Below are positions 1 through 7,683 of a stretch of 14,737 bases of DNA, piece by piece. The notes beneath the pieces are model-generated. The model worked only from the letters and a program-made list of their open reading frames with translations, did not search any database and was not told the origin of the DNA. A program made the position numbers and the translations under genes. The first letter of the stretch is position 1. Each line of letters begins with the position of its first letter. Source of the stretch: Pavlovales sp. CCMP2436 (lineage: Eukaryota; Haptophyta; Pavlovophyceae; Pavlovales); the NCBI GenBank assembly GCA_026770615.1, contig MU631428.1:211423-226159 (forward strand), read 5' to 3'.

Positions 1-21
1 TTTTTTTTTTTTTTTTTTTTT
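1..21. repeat. Poly-T tract at window edge
   Basis: The window opens with 21 consecutive T. It could be the reverse complement of a poly-A tail of a retroposed sequence lying to the left, or a simple homopolymer. No flanking duplication can be checked because the window starts here. Confidence 0.6.
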
Positions 22-351
22 CGCCAGTGATTCTTCTCGCATGCCAAAGTTCGTTTTCGCTACGGCCACAGCGGTGGGCACAGCCTCCTGCACAGGCTAC
101 AGCTGAAACTCTCTTCCCTGCTACGGCCATAATATTTTACTAACCCTATTTTGTTATGATTTTATTAATTAACACTGGTCACTGGACACACGAAAACACG
201 CCCAGTGTTTTCGAGTCGTGTCCGGCCGGCTAGAGACCCCTTGTTGGGAATCGTGGTCGGGGGAAAAAGATAGCGGCCACCCCCGTGAAAAAGGGGCAGG
301 CTCGGCGAGCTGCGCACAGCGCATGTCATTCTAATATTATCATACAGTACT

Positions 352-759
352 CGACGCCCATATTTTCGAGTCCCATTATTGGCCAAATCGTGCCGACCGG
401 GGGGTAGGAGAGAAAATGGGGGGGGGGGGAAGGTATTAGACGTAGCGTTCAGAGCCAGATGTAAAGAAATAAAAGACTTACACGCCCATGTTTCGAGTCC
501 TTTCGAGTCCCATGATTGGCCAAATCGTGCCAACTGCACGCAGCGCGTCCAGACAAGTCCTCGGCGATTTGCTGGGTTTTTTGGAGGGGGTGGGGGGAAA
601 ATCAGGTGTTGCATCAACTTCATGATCACACAATCATCATCATCATCATCATAGCAATAGCAATAGCAGTAGCGTCCAGACAAGTCCTTGACAATTTGCA
701 TTTCTTTTTTGGAGGGGGTGAGGGGGGGGTGGGGGGGGGATAAGGTGTTGCATCAACTT
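352..759. repeat. Degenerate ~130-bp tandem repeats with G-runs
   Basis: Two segments recur at a spacing of about 130 bp. A block with TTTCGAGTCCCAT and TTGGCCAAATCGTGCC lies at 352-395 and again at 481-531. A block starting GCGTCCAGACAAGTCC and ending GGTGTTGCATCAACTT lies at 545-620 and again at 672-759. The units carry long G-runs (about 418-430, 586-597, 711-739) and are separated by a microsatellite. The array is imperfect and looks old. Confidence 0.7.
633..652. repeat. (ATC)n microsatellite
   Basis: About seven copies of the triplet ATC lie between the two copies of the 545/672 direct repeat. They are followed by a short AGCAAT/AGCAGT run. This creates the artificial Asp- and Ser-run reading frames in this area. 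Confidence 0.9.
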
Positions 760-789
760 ATGTCCTACCATCTGTGCGAAAGTTGTGAG

Positions 790-856
790 CATACGGTACT
801 AACGCATACGGTAATAACGATTCATGCCGCAATAGTTAATATGATGTTATTACCGT
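790..856. repeat. 15-bp tandem pair plus inverted repeat
   Basis: CATACGGTACTAACG (790-804) is followed directly by CATACGGTAATAACG (805-819), one mismatch apart. ACGGTAATAAC at 808-818 is matched by its reverse complement at 846-856, giving an 11-bp perfect stem with a 27-nt loop. The sequence shows no gene; the function is unknown. Confidence 0.65.
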
Positions 857-970
857 AAAAACAAGAAGAAGTGGTTACCTATCCTTCAGTGTGTTCACCT
901 GGCAAAAAAATAACGACAATTACTTAGTGAGAAGTGAGAATACTATTACTCTGCATTATATTCTTTTTTT

Positions 971-1014
971 TATGTAGGTATAGTTATCAAAGTGGTGATA
1001 ATTATACCTACATA
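971..1014. repeat. Long AT-rich hairpin, 19-bp arms
   Basis: Positions 971-989 are the reverse complement of 996-1014 with a single mismatch, which would be a G-U wobble in RNA. The loop is six bases, AAGTGG. It follows a T8-9 run. It could be a palindromic remnant of a small transposable element or a fold in a transcript. It lies about 440 bp upstream of the NUP43 start. Confidence 0.8.
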
Positions 1015-1100
1015 ATTAAGTTTAACTGCTACCCCGAGCGTGAAGTGTGGTGCTATCAGTGAATTGTGGTGCTAGTCCGCATCTGAGGCACGGATCCCGA

Positions 1101-1232
1101 CGGTGATACCCTAGGTGGACGTCACCTGGGGCAGACAAAAATCGGTGATACCCACCTGGGGTATCACCGATTTATTAAGGACTTCACCGGGAAAATCTTT
1201 GCCCCAGGTGGGGCTTACGAGGGGTATCACCG
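1101..1232. repeat. Nested palindrome upstream of NUP43
   Basis: CGGTGATACCC (1101-1111) is matched in reverse complement at 1222-1232, and CACCTGGGGC (1123-1132) at 1201-1210. These two pairs share the same centre. Inside lies a perfect 15-bp hairpin, 1139-1153 with 1159-1173, around a 5-nt loop; its centre is about 10 bp off that of the outer pairs. The motif GGTGATACC therefore occurs four times in both orientations, often beside AGGTGG/CACCTGG. It may be a fold-back element or a cluster of binding sites. Confidence 0.8.
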
Positions 1233-1254
1233 GCAGCCGATGAACCTCAGGGCA

Positions 1255-1287
1255 TACACTGCGCGGGCGAATGACTCGCGCAGTGTA
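1255..1287. repeat. Perfect 11-bp inverted repeat, 11-nt spacer
   Basis: TACACTGCGCG (1255-1265) is exactly matched by CGCGCAGTGTA (1277-1287). The spacer is GGCGAATGACT. It lies about 70 bp upstream of the putative TATA box, so a regulatory dyad is possible, but nothing in the sequence proves that. Confidence 0.7.
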
Positions 1288-1357
1288 CGAATGGGATGAC
1301 GAATGCTCCGTGACCAATGGGATGAAGAATGGAGGGCCCCCTCCCTGCGCGGTCTAC

Positions 1358-1366
1358 TATATATAG
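1358..1366 (+). promoter_or_regulatory. Putative TATA box of NUP43
   Basis: TATATATAG stands out in a GC-rich surround, 86 bp upstream of the chosen ATG at 1453. The spacing leaves room for a transcription start near 1390 and a 5' leader of roughly 60 bases. This is inferred from motif and position only. Confidence 0.45.
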
Positions 1367-1452
1367 TACATAGCTATACGCACGGCCGCTTGGCACTCGG
1401 CTACGGCTACGGCCTCCCCTGCTACGCGCGGCTGTCGACTGACCGATTCACG

Positions 1453-2469
1453 ATGAGCCGAGACCTGCTCTTCTACTCGGGTCGGAAGCAGAGCGTTGTC
1501 CGCTGGCTCCCCTTCGAAGGCTACGGTAAGCGCTTCGTTGCGGTGACTGGCTCCTGGGATGACGAGGACGGGTGCTCAACTCTTGCCGCCTGGAGCTTCG
1601 ACTCCGGGAGCAGCCCGACACAGGCGATGGGCGAGGGCTCGCACAGCGGAGGCGTGACTGGGATCGCCCTCGGTGCGTCTTCGACGACGAGCGTTCAGGT
1701 CGTCACGTCCTCCGACCGTGGTTGCGTCGCTGCCTTCAAGCTCAGCCTCTCGGCCGACGGCGAGCGGGTCGAGATTTTGCCACAGTGGTCCAACCCCGCC
1801 GCCCATGCGGGAGGCGCCACGGCATCGGTCGTCACCTTCCCGCAGGACTCAGCAGTGGCGGCAAGCGCGGGAGAGGATGGTCGGCTGGTGGTGATGAGCG
1901 CCCTCTCGGGCCAGCCGCTGCGCGCCATTCGCGCAGCGGAGGACACGGTCAGCTGCCTGGCGGCGACCGGCGCGTGCACGCTTGCCTCGGGCGGCCGGTC
2001 GGCAGTGCTGTGGGACCTGCGCGACCTGCATAGCACCTCGCAGTTGACGCTCGGCGACGCAGACGGGGCGGGCAACTTCACGGCGGTTGCGTTCGATCCC
2101 ACGGGCACACTGGTTGCCGCGGGCTCGAGCTGCTCGCGCTTGAGCATCTGGGACGTAAGGAAGGGTAATACGACATTGTGCAACGTGCAAGTCCCGCACA
2201 AAACTACACCTATCTGGGAGCTGGCTTTCCCGCCCACCGCCGCGCGCAGCATGCTCCTCAGCGTCTCGGCGGACGGACGGCTGCTCCAGTGGGACTTCGC
2301 CTCGAGCGTTTACACGGCGGACAACTTCCAGGCTAGCCAATTGAATGCTGTGCGCGTGCTAGCTGACCGCACGCTCTCGGCCAACTCGCTCGACCCACAC
2401 CCGACGGAGAATCAAGTGGTTGTCGTGTCAGATGACGACTCAATTCAGCTCGCCTCATACCAGGTTTGA
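1453..2469 (+). CDS. NUP43: Nucleoporin NUP43-like WD40 protein
   Basis: The 338-residue product resembles NUP43, a seven-bladed WD40 beta-propeller that in other eukaryotes belongs to the Y-shaped (Nup107-160) scaffold of the nuclear pore. Visible landmarks are RWLP then TGSWDDED (residues 18-39, like the GSWDNEE of animal NUP43), SSDRGCVAAF (86-95), AGEDGRL (139-145), VLWDLRDL (185-192), LSIWDVRKG (230-238), WELAFP (255-260), SADGRLLQWD (272-281) and the closing LSANSLD...SDDDSIQL (308-333). Human NUP43 is about 380 residues, so the length fits. The frame is open back to an ATG at 1303, but I chose 1453 because similarity starts there and a TATA box lies inside the longer form. No intron is needed. 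The stop is TGA. Another WD40 protein is possible but less likely, given the N-terminal and C-terminal matches. Confidence 0.85.
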   Translation: MSRDLLFYSGRKQSVVRWLPFEGYGKRFVAVTGSWDDEDGCSTLAAWSFDSGSSPTQAMGEGSHSGGVTGIALGASSTTSVQVVTSSDRGCVAAFKLSLSADGERVEILPQWSNPAAHAGGATASVVTFPQDSAVAASAGEDGRLVVMSALSGQPLRAIRAAEDTVSCLAATGACTLASGGRSAVLWDLRDLHSTSQLTLGDADGAGNFTAVAFDPTGTLVAAGSSCSRLSIWDVRKGNTTLCNVQVPHKTTPIWELAFPPTAARSMLLSVSADGRLLQWDFASSVYTADNFQASQLNAVRVLADRTLSANSLDPHPTENQVVVVSDDDSIQLASYQV

Positions 2470-3929
2470 GGCGGTGGCCCGTGCGCACGCCGACGGCAGA
2501 CTTGAGACTTGCCGGCTGTGTGATGTGTGCGAGCGCGGCCAAGGCTGATCTTGGCGCATCAGAGAGACGGTGTCCTGGTTGCATGTTATCTTATGTAGCG
2601 ATGTCCCTTCTACCGCTGGGAGCGCAATCTCTGCGCCCAGGAGGCCCCGGGTGTCAGCGTCTCTGCAGGTCTGAGCGTCACTCTGTTGAGCTTTTTTAGC
2701 GTCACCTTGCGGTTTTACCACAGCGCCGACGGAGCTACGTGGAGGCGATCTCGTTCGGTTTTTTTGTTGAAAATGGGTTTCATGTCTGGTAGTCTCGTCC
2801 GTTTGCGCCAGGACGCCTATCTTGTCACTTTAGACGTTGTGCTGCCTTGCCACAGCTCGTCGAGACACCAATGCCGACTGCTTGCAATCTAAATAATAGT
2901 TAGACGGGCTGTTAGTTGTAGGAGGATCACAAAAATTGGCTCAATAAATCTCGAAATGCCGTATATTGTATTTACTATAAGCGGCTCAGCATGGTTCATT
3001 GTTCAATTCAGACTGTGGTGTTCACTCACTACTTGGTCGACGTCACACATTAGTCCTGGCAGCATGGGTGGTAGAGGTGAGGTTGGTGACAAACTCGTTG
3101 CAGATGCCATAGGCTCCCCCCTTCTCCTCTCCCCCATAACGCTCACGTGGCACGTCCATCTAGGTGCATGTGCCATGTCCGCCGTATAATAATAATATAA
3201 ATATATTTACTGATAGGGATTCAAGCTGGCGTCTGACTGCTCTGAATGTTTTGCTGGTCTGAGCGCTGCGTCGCCCATTGCCTGCTGCGTGCCTTAGTCG
3301 GCTGCGCTAGCTTGGGCGCCACCGCGCGTGCCGATGGATCTCCGGTAGTGTGCCCGGGCAAGGGCATTAACTACTATCAATTATTTAATGGAACTTAACT
3401 AAGTGGGGTACCCGTGGGATCGAAAAATGTACCCCTTGGCCCGAGTGTTACCCATCGCTTGGGTCCGGTGGGGATTATTCGTTTGGGAGCGGAAGTCGAC
3501 GTTGTTGATACTAGCTATAAAGCTAACTAGAAACTTACACGCGGTACATTCCACCCGATCGCGGCGGTACTGTGTCATCGCGGCCGCGCAGGCCGCGAGC
3601 CCGAACGTAGGAGCGGTACGTTTAACGTTCACCGCCGCAAACCGCAGCGGCGCGGGGTAGGAGGGGAGGGGTACGTTCAACGTTCTCTCCCAAACAAAGT
3701 ACCCACGGCCACATATTCATAACTCACTCAGAAGGACGCGCGTAAAACTCTAGTTCATCATCGAGACTCAATCAATTCCGATGAAAGCAAAGGCATGACT
3801 TCTTTGGCTGGGCTCTAGCTGAACTCGCTGGGCTCTTGTTTAGGCCTTCACTACTCACACTAGACCCAGCCATGCCGCGTGTCATGCAGCAGTAGCTGCG
3901 AGCGCCCTGGGCCCGGTGCGCCCGGCAGC
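2470..3929. other. Intergenic region between NUP43 and the NeuB-like gene
   Basis: The genes on either side end here (converging 3' ends). Short open frames show no recognisable protein. AATAAA occurs near 2943 and could be a poly-A signal, though far from the NUP43 stop. An AT run lies at about 3187-3210. The stretch 3579-3706 is a repeat copy listed separately. Confidence 0.5.
3579..3706. repeat. Partial copy of the CG-palindrome repeat (copy a)
   Basis: This segment aligns with 5855-5963. Shared pieces in order are CGCGGCCGC, GCAGGCCGCGAG, CGAACGTAGG, CGTT(T/C)AACGTTC, a GGGGTAGG/TGGTAGGG block, TACGTTCAA(C/T)GTTC and CTCCCAAA, then CCCAC. An end with CAGAAGGACGCGCGT at about 3730-3744 matches, in shortened form, the right end of the 5716-6002 element. 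A clear left terminal repeat is missing, so it is probably a truncated relative. Confidence 0.7.
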
Positions 3930-5037
3930 TTACTCGGTGCAGGCGTTGATCTTCTCCGTCTTGCGGAACTTGAGCTTGTCGCGCTGCTCGGCCTCGAGCT
4001 CGAGGATTTCGGTCTGCTTGAAGGTGAAGGCGGCGTGGGTCGCGTCGAGGTCGCGCACCAGCTTGCCAAGACCGGCGGGCTCGAGGGAGGCAGAGTGGTC
4101 AGTGCCCTTCATCGTGCGGTCCTTGGTGAAGTGGCGCTCGACCCACTTAGCGCCGAGGGCGTAGGACGCCACGTCAACCGCGATGCCGAGGTGGTGACCG
4201 GAGAAGGCAAGCTGGTGCACGCGGTTGCCGTATTCGTCGTAGAGGCGGCAGAGTTCGAGCATGCACACATCCTTGAAGGGGACTGGGTAGCCCGAGGTGC
4301 AGTTGTAGACGACAAGACGCGACTTGGCCTGGCCGGTCTCCTCGAAGAAGGTGACCACGTCCTCAATCTCCTTCTTGGTCGTCATGCCAGTCGACACGTG
4401 CACGATTCCCTTGAACTCGTCGCGCAATACCTTGAGCATCTCGAAGTGGTTGTTGCACGCCGACGGCACCTGCGCGGCGAGCAGCGGAGGGTGGGGAAAC
4501 CGGTCAGCCCTAGGACCACACGTGCGCACCGGGGGTCACGGATCAAGCACGCAGGGCGAGCGCAGGGTGCACCTTGAGGAAGTCGCACGGAATCTCCTTC
4601 ATCTCACGCGCGGAGGTGACGTCCCAGACAGACGTGGCCCACTCAATTCCGATCTCCTTCCCGTAGTTCCACAGCTCACGGTGCTGCTCCACAGTGAACT
4701 CGAGAAACTCACGGTGCGCGCCGTACGTGGGGCCGAACGAGTTGATCGGGTTGGGGTGCGGCTTGTTGTACTGCTCCTCGGTGAGCAGCTCCTTGTTGCA
4801 CCGCTTCTGGAACTTAGCGTAGGTCGCGCCCGCGTCCTTGGCGAGCTTCATCAGCTCCTTGGCGAGTTTGAGGTCACCCATGTGGTTGCAGCCGATCTCG
4901 GCGACCACCTTGCACCGCTCATACTTGAACTCCGACTCCGCAAGGTATCCTGCGCACGGGATGGCACACACGAGGAGGGCCCAGCGTGTGAGTAACTCCC
5001 GCCGCGACCTGGAGCTGAGATGCGCGGCGGCTGCCAT
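3930..5037 (-). CDS. NeuB-like sialic/ulosonic acid synthase, two exons, barrel only
   Basis: Exon 1 is 5037-4573 and exon 2 is 4469-3930, joined in phase 0 after DFLK to give VPSACNN; the product has 334 residues. The family condenses phosphoenolpyruvate with ManNAc, mannose or their 6-phosphates to make sialic-type nonulosonic acids. Landmarks: VVAEIGCNHMGD (44-55), KFQ (75-77), DFLKV (152-156), STGM (181-184), NCTSGYP (211-217; family usually HC), SGHHLG (245-250; usually SDHTLG), VERHFT (265-270) and GTDHSASLEP (277-286). Both histidines in SGHHLG and ERHFT, of the kind that bind the metal, are present. After the barrel there are only about 40 charged residues, so the usual C-terminal antifreeze-like SAF domain is absent. 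The first 40 residues include a basic then hydrophobic stretch (LLTRWALLVCAIPCAG), perhaps a signal or targeting peptide. The next Met would delete the EIG motif, so I kept 5037. Stop is TAA. Confidence 0.85.
4470..4572 (-). other. Spliceosomal intron in the NeuB-like gene (103 bp)
   Basis: On the minus strand the junctions read CTCAAG|GTGCAC and CCGCGCAG|GTGCCG. The intron contains an in-frame stop and breaks a conserved segment that is restored exactly (FLK-VPSA) when it is removed. It is phase 0. Confidence 0.88.
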
Positions 5038-5160
5038 TCCACCAAGCGAGTACTCGATTCCACGCGCCTATCTGGACACGGCGGAATCCGCCTCTCGCGC
5101 CCCCTCGCCCCCCCTGAGACGCACCAGTCGGGCGCTTCGGCATCGCGTGCTCAACCAGGA

Positions 5161-5627
5161 AACGCCGAACTTCGCCGCGTTGTTTTAAATATAGCGGTAG
5201 CCGTTGGTTTGGGGCACATCACTTCGAGAGCGGCCCGCCGAGCGCGGACAGCGGGATCACGCACGCCCGCATGCAGCGCAAAGGACGCGCATGCCGCCTC
5301 TCCGCATTAAGCGAGGGTGCGCGGCGCGCTTACGAGCATAAGGGCGATAGTCGGCGCACGCGCGCATCGAAGCCGCGTGCCCTTCTCCTCCGAAGACCCG
5401 CCTGATCCCCCCCCCCTCCCCCCCCCCTCCCAGGCGAACAAGGGCGCGACGGCCGCACCTGAACGCCTCAAAGGCCACATGGCGAGCGTGGGGAGCACCC
5501 CCTGCAAGCACCCGGCCCGCCCACAGTCAGGCCACAGCCCAGCGGCCCCAGTCCCCAGCGCACCTTTCGGGCGCGGCGCGGCTGAGATCCGAGTCCCCGC
5601 GGCGTAGACGGCCGGGTTCTCAAAAGT
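5161..5627 (+). repeat. Dispersed repeat copy 1, with A-rich tail
   Basis: This 467-bp segment is closely similar to 9036-9470 in the same orientation; it starts AACGCCGAACTTCGCCGCG and ends TTCTCAAAAGT. It is followed by an A-rich tail (about 5628-5651). The copies differ mostly by transitions, by C-run length near 5408-5430 and by a short deletion near 5525-5570. No protein family is recognisable and copy 1 has a stop where copy 2 reads through, so it looks non-coding. The 3' A-rich tail suggests a SINE-like retroposon. It begins about 120 bp upstream of the NeuB-like start and may overlap its promoter. Confidence 0.85.
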
Positions 5628-5657
5628 TAAAGTTACAAAAATAAAATAAAATTGGGA

Positions 5658-5697
5658 ATGATCGGTTGTATAAATATTTCCGCTCGAGTCCGATCAT
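5658..5697. promoter_or_regulatory. TATA-like sequence inside an 8-bp dyad
   Basis: TATAAATA (5669-5676) lies between ATGATCGG (5658-5665) and its exact reverse complement CCGATCAT (5690-5697). The next gene start is more than 500 bp away at 6238, so a promoter role is speculative. Confidence 0.25.
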
Positions 5698-5715
5698 CGT
5701 TAGTCCTTGCGTTTA

Positions 5716-6002
5716 ACGCGCGTCATCTTGTAACCCCCCCCCTCTCTTGTCCTTCTGTAGGGGGGGTACGTAAGTACATTCTTTCGGAAAAAAAATAACG
5801 CAGGGGACTACGTCCAACGTTATCCGAAGAAAAAATAACGAGGGGGGGGTCGTTCGCGGCCGCAGGCCGCGAGCTCGAACGTAGGGGTGGTGCGTTCAAC
5901 GTTCGCGGCCGCAGGCCGCGTGGTAGGGAGGTACGTTCAATGTTCCCTCCCAAAAATGCCCACAGAAGGACAAGGGGGGGAGCGTTACAAAATGACGCGC
6001 GT
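5716..6002. mobile_element. Small non-autonomous TIR element (287 bp)
   Basis: The left end (5716-about 5761) and right end (about 5961-6002) are inverted repeats. Both outer tips read ACGCGCGTCAT inwards, followed by TTGTAAC, a C-run, then TTGTCCTTCTGT. The flanks are TTTA on the left and ATTA on the right, so a TTA or TA target duplication is possible but not clean. The interior carries two tandem units (about 5851-5899 and 5900-5941), each with GCGGCCGCAGGCCGCG and an ACGTTCAA palindrome, plus two TAACG(C)AGGGG units at 5785-5850. No coding sequence is present. It lies about 235 bp upstream of the Sel1-MYND start. Confidence 0.75.
5855..5963. repeat. CG-palindrome repeat, copy b
   Basis: This is the interior of the 5716-6002 element that matches 3579-3706. 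It holds two NotI-type palindromes (GCGGCCGC) and two copies of the odd-centred dyad ACGTTCAACGT or a one-base variant, at 5891-5903 and 5932-5944. A related copy, ACGTCCAACGTT, lies at about 5809. Confidence 0.7.
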
Positions 6003-6237
6003 ATTAGCTGCGAGGGACCGACCGGGACCGACCGCCTATGTTGCGCTTTCAAAACCGGCGCTCGGCAGCCATCTCTGCCCCATTGCTGCTCGGCCGCTCC
6101 CGCGCCTCAACACGCTCACCCGGGGCTCATCGCCTCGCGCATCCGACCCCTCTCGCGTGCCGCTCGGGTCATCTTTGCGTGCCTAGTCTCGCGCAGCCGG
6201 GTCGAGTGCCTCCACGCCTCGTCGCTGCCAGGGCGTG

Positions 6238-7521
6238 ATGGACGCAATCGAGCTCCGCCGAATGGCCGACCAGGGCGAGGCGGACGCGCAGTTCCGCCTC
6301 GGGTTCTTTCACCTCAGTGGGCAGAACGAGCCGCAGGACTACGCCGAGGCTGCTGGCCTCTTCCGCCGCGCCGCCGACCAGGGCCACTTGGGCGCGCAGT
6401 ACAACTACGGGATGTGCTTACGCGATGGTACGGGCGTGCCTCAGGATGACCGCGAGGCTGCTCGCCTCTTCCACCGTGCTGCCAACAAGGGGCACGCGCA
6501 TGCGCAGTGAGAACTTGAGAATTGCTACCGACTCGGTAAGGGGAAGCCGCAGGACGACGACGAGGCTGCTCGCCTCTTCCGCCGCGCGGCTGAACAGGGG
6601 CATTCGTTGGCGCAGTGCTCGCTCGGACAGTGCCACGCAGAAGGGAAGGGCGTGCCTCAGGACGATCGCGAGGCCGCTCGCCTCTACCGCCTGGCAGCCG
6701 AGCAGGGCCTCGCCGGGGCGCGATTCAATCTCGCGATCCACTGCGAACATGGCAGGGGAGTGCCGCAGGACGTCGACGAGGCTGCTCGCCTCTACCGCCT
6801 CGCAGCCGACCAGGGTGACGCTGACGCGCAATTTAACCTCGCAGTCTTCTGCGAGACAGGCAGGGGCGTGCCGCAGGACATTGACGAGGCTGCTCGCCTC
6901 TTTCGCCTGGCAGCCGAGCAGGGCCTCGCCGGGGTGCAAGTCAATCTCGCGTTGCTCTATGAGGATGGCAAGGGCGTGCTAATGGACATCGGCGAGGCTG
7001 CTCGCCTCTACTGCCTCGCAGCCGACCAGGGCGACGCTAATGCAAAGGGCAACTTCGCGTTGCTCTACGCAAAAGGTAGGGGCGTGCCGAAGGACTTTGG
7101 CGAGGCTGCTCGCTGTTTCCGCCTAGCAGCCGAGCAGGGCAACGTGATATCCCAGCTCTACCTGGGCCAGCTCCTCCTCGAGACTGCGGCTGCGGGAAGA
7201 GCGCTGCCTGCCGCGCCGGGAGAGGCCGCTCGATTCCTCCCGCAGGTGGCGCAGCAGACGGGAGATGAGCACAGCCGTTTCAAGGCGCTCGCGGCGCACA
7301 GCAAGTACGCGCACGAGCCTGACGTCGTCAAGGCGTGCTGCGTCGGCTGCGGCAAGACGCGGAAGCTCAGGGCGTGTTCCAAGTGCCTCACCGCGAAGTT
7401 CTGTGGCGCCGAGTGCCTCCGGCGCATGTGGCCGGTGCACAAGCAGAGCTGCAAGACCTTCGCCGCGGCCTGGGAGGAGGCCGCGAACGATCATGGCGTG
7501 GCGCCGGCCGATGCCGCGTAG
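6238..7521 (+). CDS. Sel1-repeat protein with C-terminal MYND zinc finger, interrupted by one in-frame TGA
   Basis: Nine Sel1-type repeats of about 36 residues (core A-Q-F-N-L-A...G-x-G-V-P-Q-D-x-x-E-A-A-R-L) fill codons 1-340. A MYND finger follows at 368-405: Cys 368, 371, 380, 383, 389, 393, His 401 and Cys 405, a complete set. Sel1 repeats are alpha-solenoid scaffolds and MYND fingers bind peptides, so a protein-interaction adaptor role is likely; no partner is evident. Codon 91 (6508-6510) is TGA in the third repeat, where the following repeat has TGC; the frame and repeat pattern continue intact for 336 codons. No ATG follows until about codon 249, so re-initiation would lose most repeats. 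It may be a recent pseudogene, a read-through or error, or (unlikely) selenocysteine. The start at 6238 is the ATG just before repeat 1. The final stop is TAG. Confidence 0.8.
6508..6510 (+). other. In-frame TGA inside Sel1 repeat 3
   Basis: The codons read GCG CAG TGA GAA here, whereas the next repeat (from 6610) reads GCG CAG TGC TCG. A single C-to-A change explains the stop. Splicing the only evident GTGAG...CAG pair nearby (6507-6552, 46 bp) would shift the frame, so an intron does not explain it. Confidence 0.85.
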
Positions 7522-7683
7522 CATGCCAGCTTGCTTCAGACAGGTGGCCGGCATCAGGAGCTCTTATTATCATAAGATTAGTATATAATTCAGATGTTCG
7601 AGAGACGAATTACTAACTCGATCAGGTCAACTCCTGTCAGCACACGACCGGTCTGTGCACTTCCCGAATTCGGCATGGTACAA

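Larger units (their letters stand above)
22..1302. other. Repeat-rich intergenic region upstream of NUP43
   Basis: I see no supportable gene here. Open frames in 165-743 are made of a TCA microsatellite, G-runs and degenerate tandem repeats, and translate to Asp, Pro and Gly runs. The stretch from about 760 to 1080 is AT-rich and holds short inverted repeats. From about 1100 to 1290 it is GC-richer and palindromic. The sub-structures are listed separately. Confidence 0.6.

Noticed and set aside
165..743. Open frames with Asp, Pro, Ser or Gly runs
   Set aside because: They arise from the ATC microsatellite, G-runs and degenerate tandem repeats. There is no domain or conserved start.
1303..1452. 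50-codon N-terminal extension of NUP43
   Set aside because: It would place the TATA-like box inside the coding region and has no similarity to NUP43. The ATG at 1453 starts the conserved part.
3399..3680. Open frames of 85-93 codons on both strands
   Set aside because: They overlap the palindromic repeat copy, have no recognisable protein features, and mirror each other across the strands.
4950..5008. 59-bp extra intron near the NeuB-like start
   Set aside because: The splice puts the only nearby ATG (5037) out of frame, and the alternative start in the compatible frame is GTG. It is retained only as a note.
6507..6552. Intron (GTGAG...CAG) that would remove the TGA in the Sel1 gene
   Set aside because: It is 46 bp long, so splicing shifts the frame out of the Sel1 register and deletes half a repeat. 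The donor also differs from the GTGCRC type used by the other introns.
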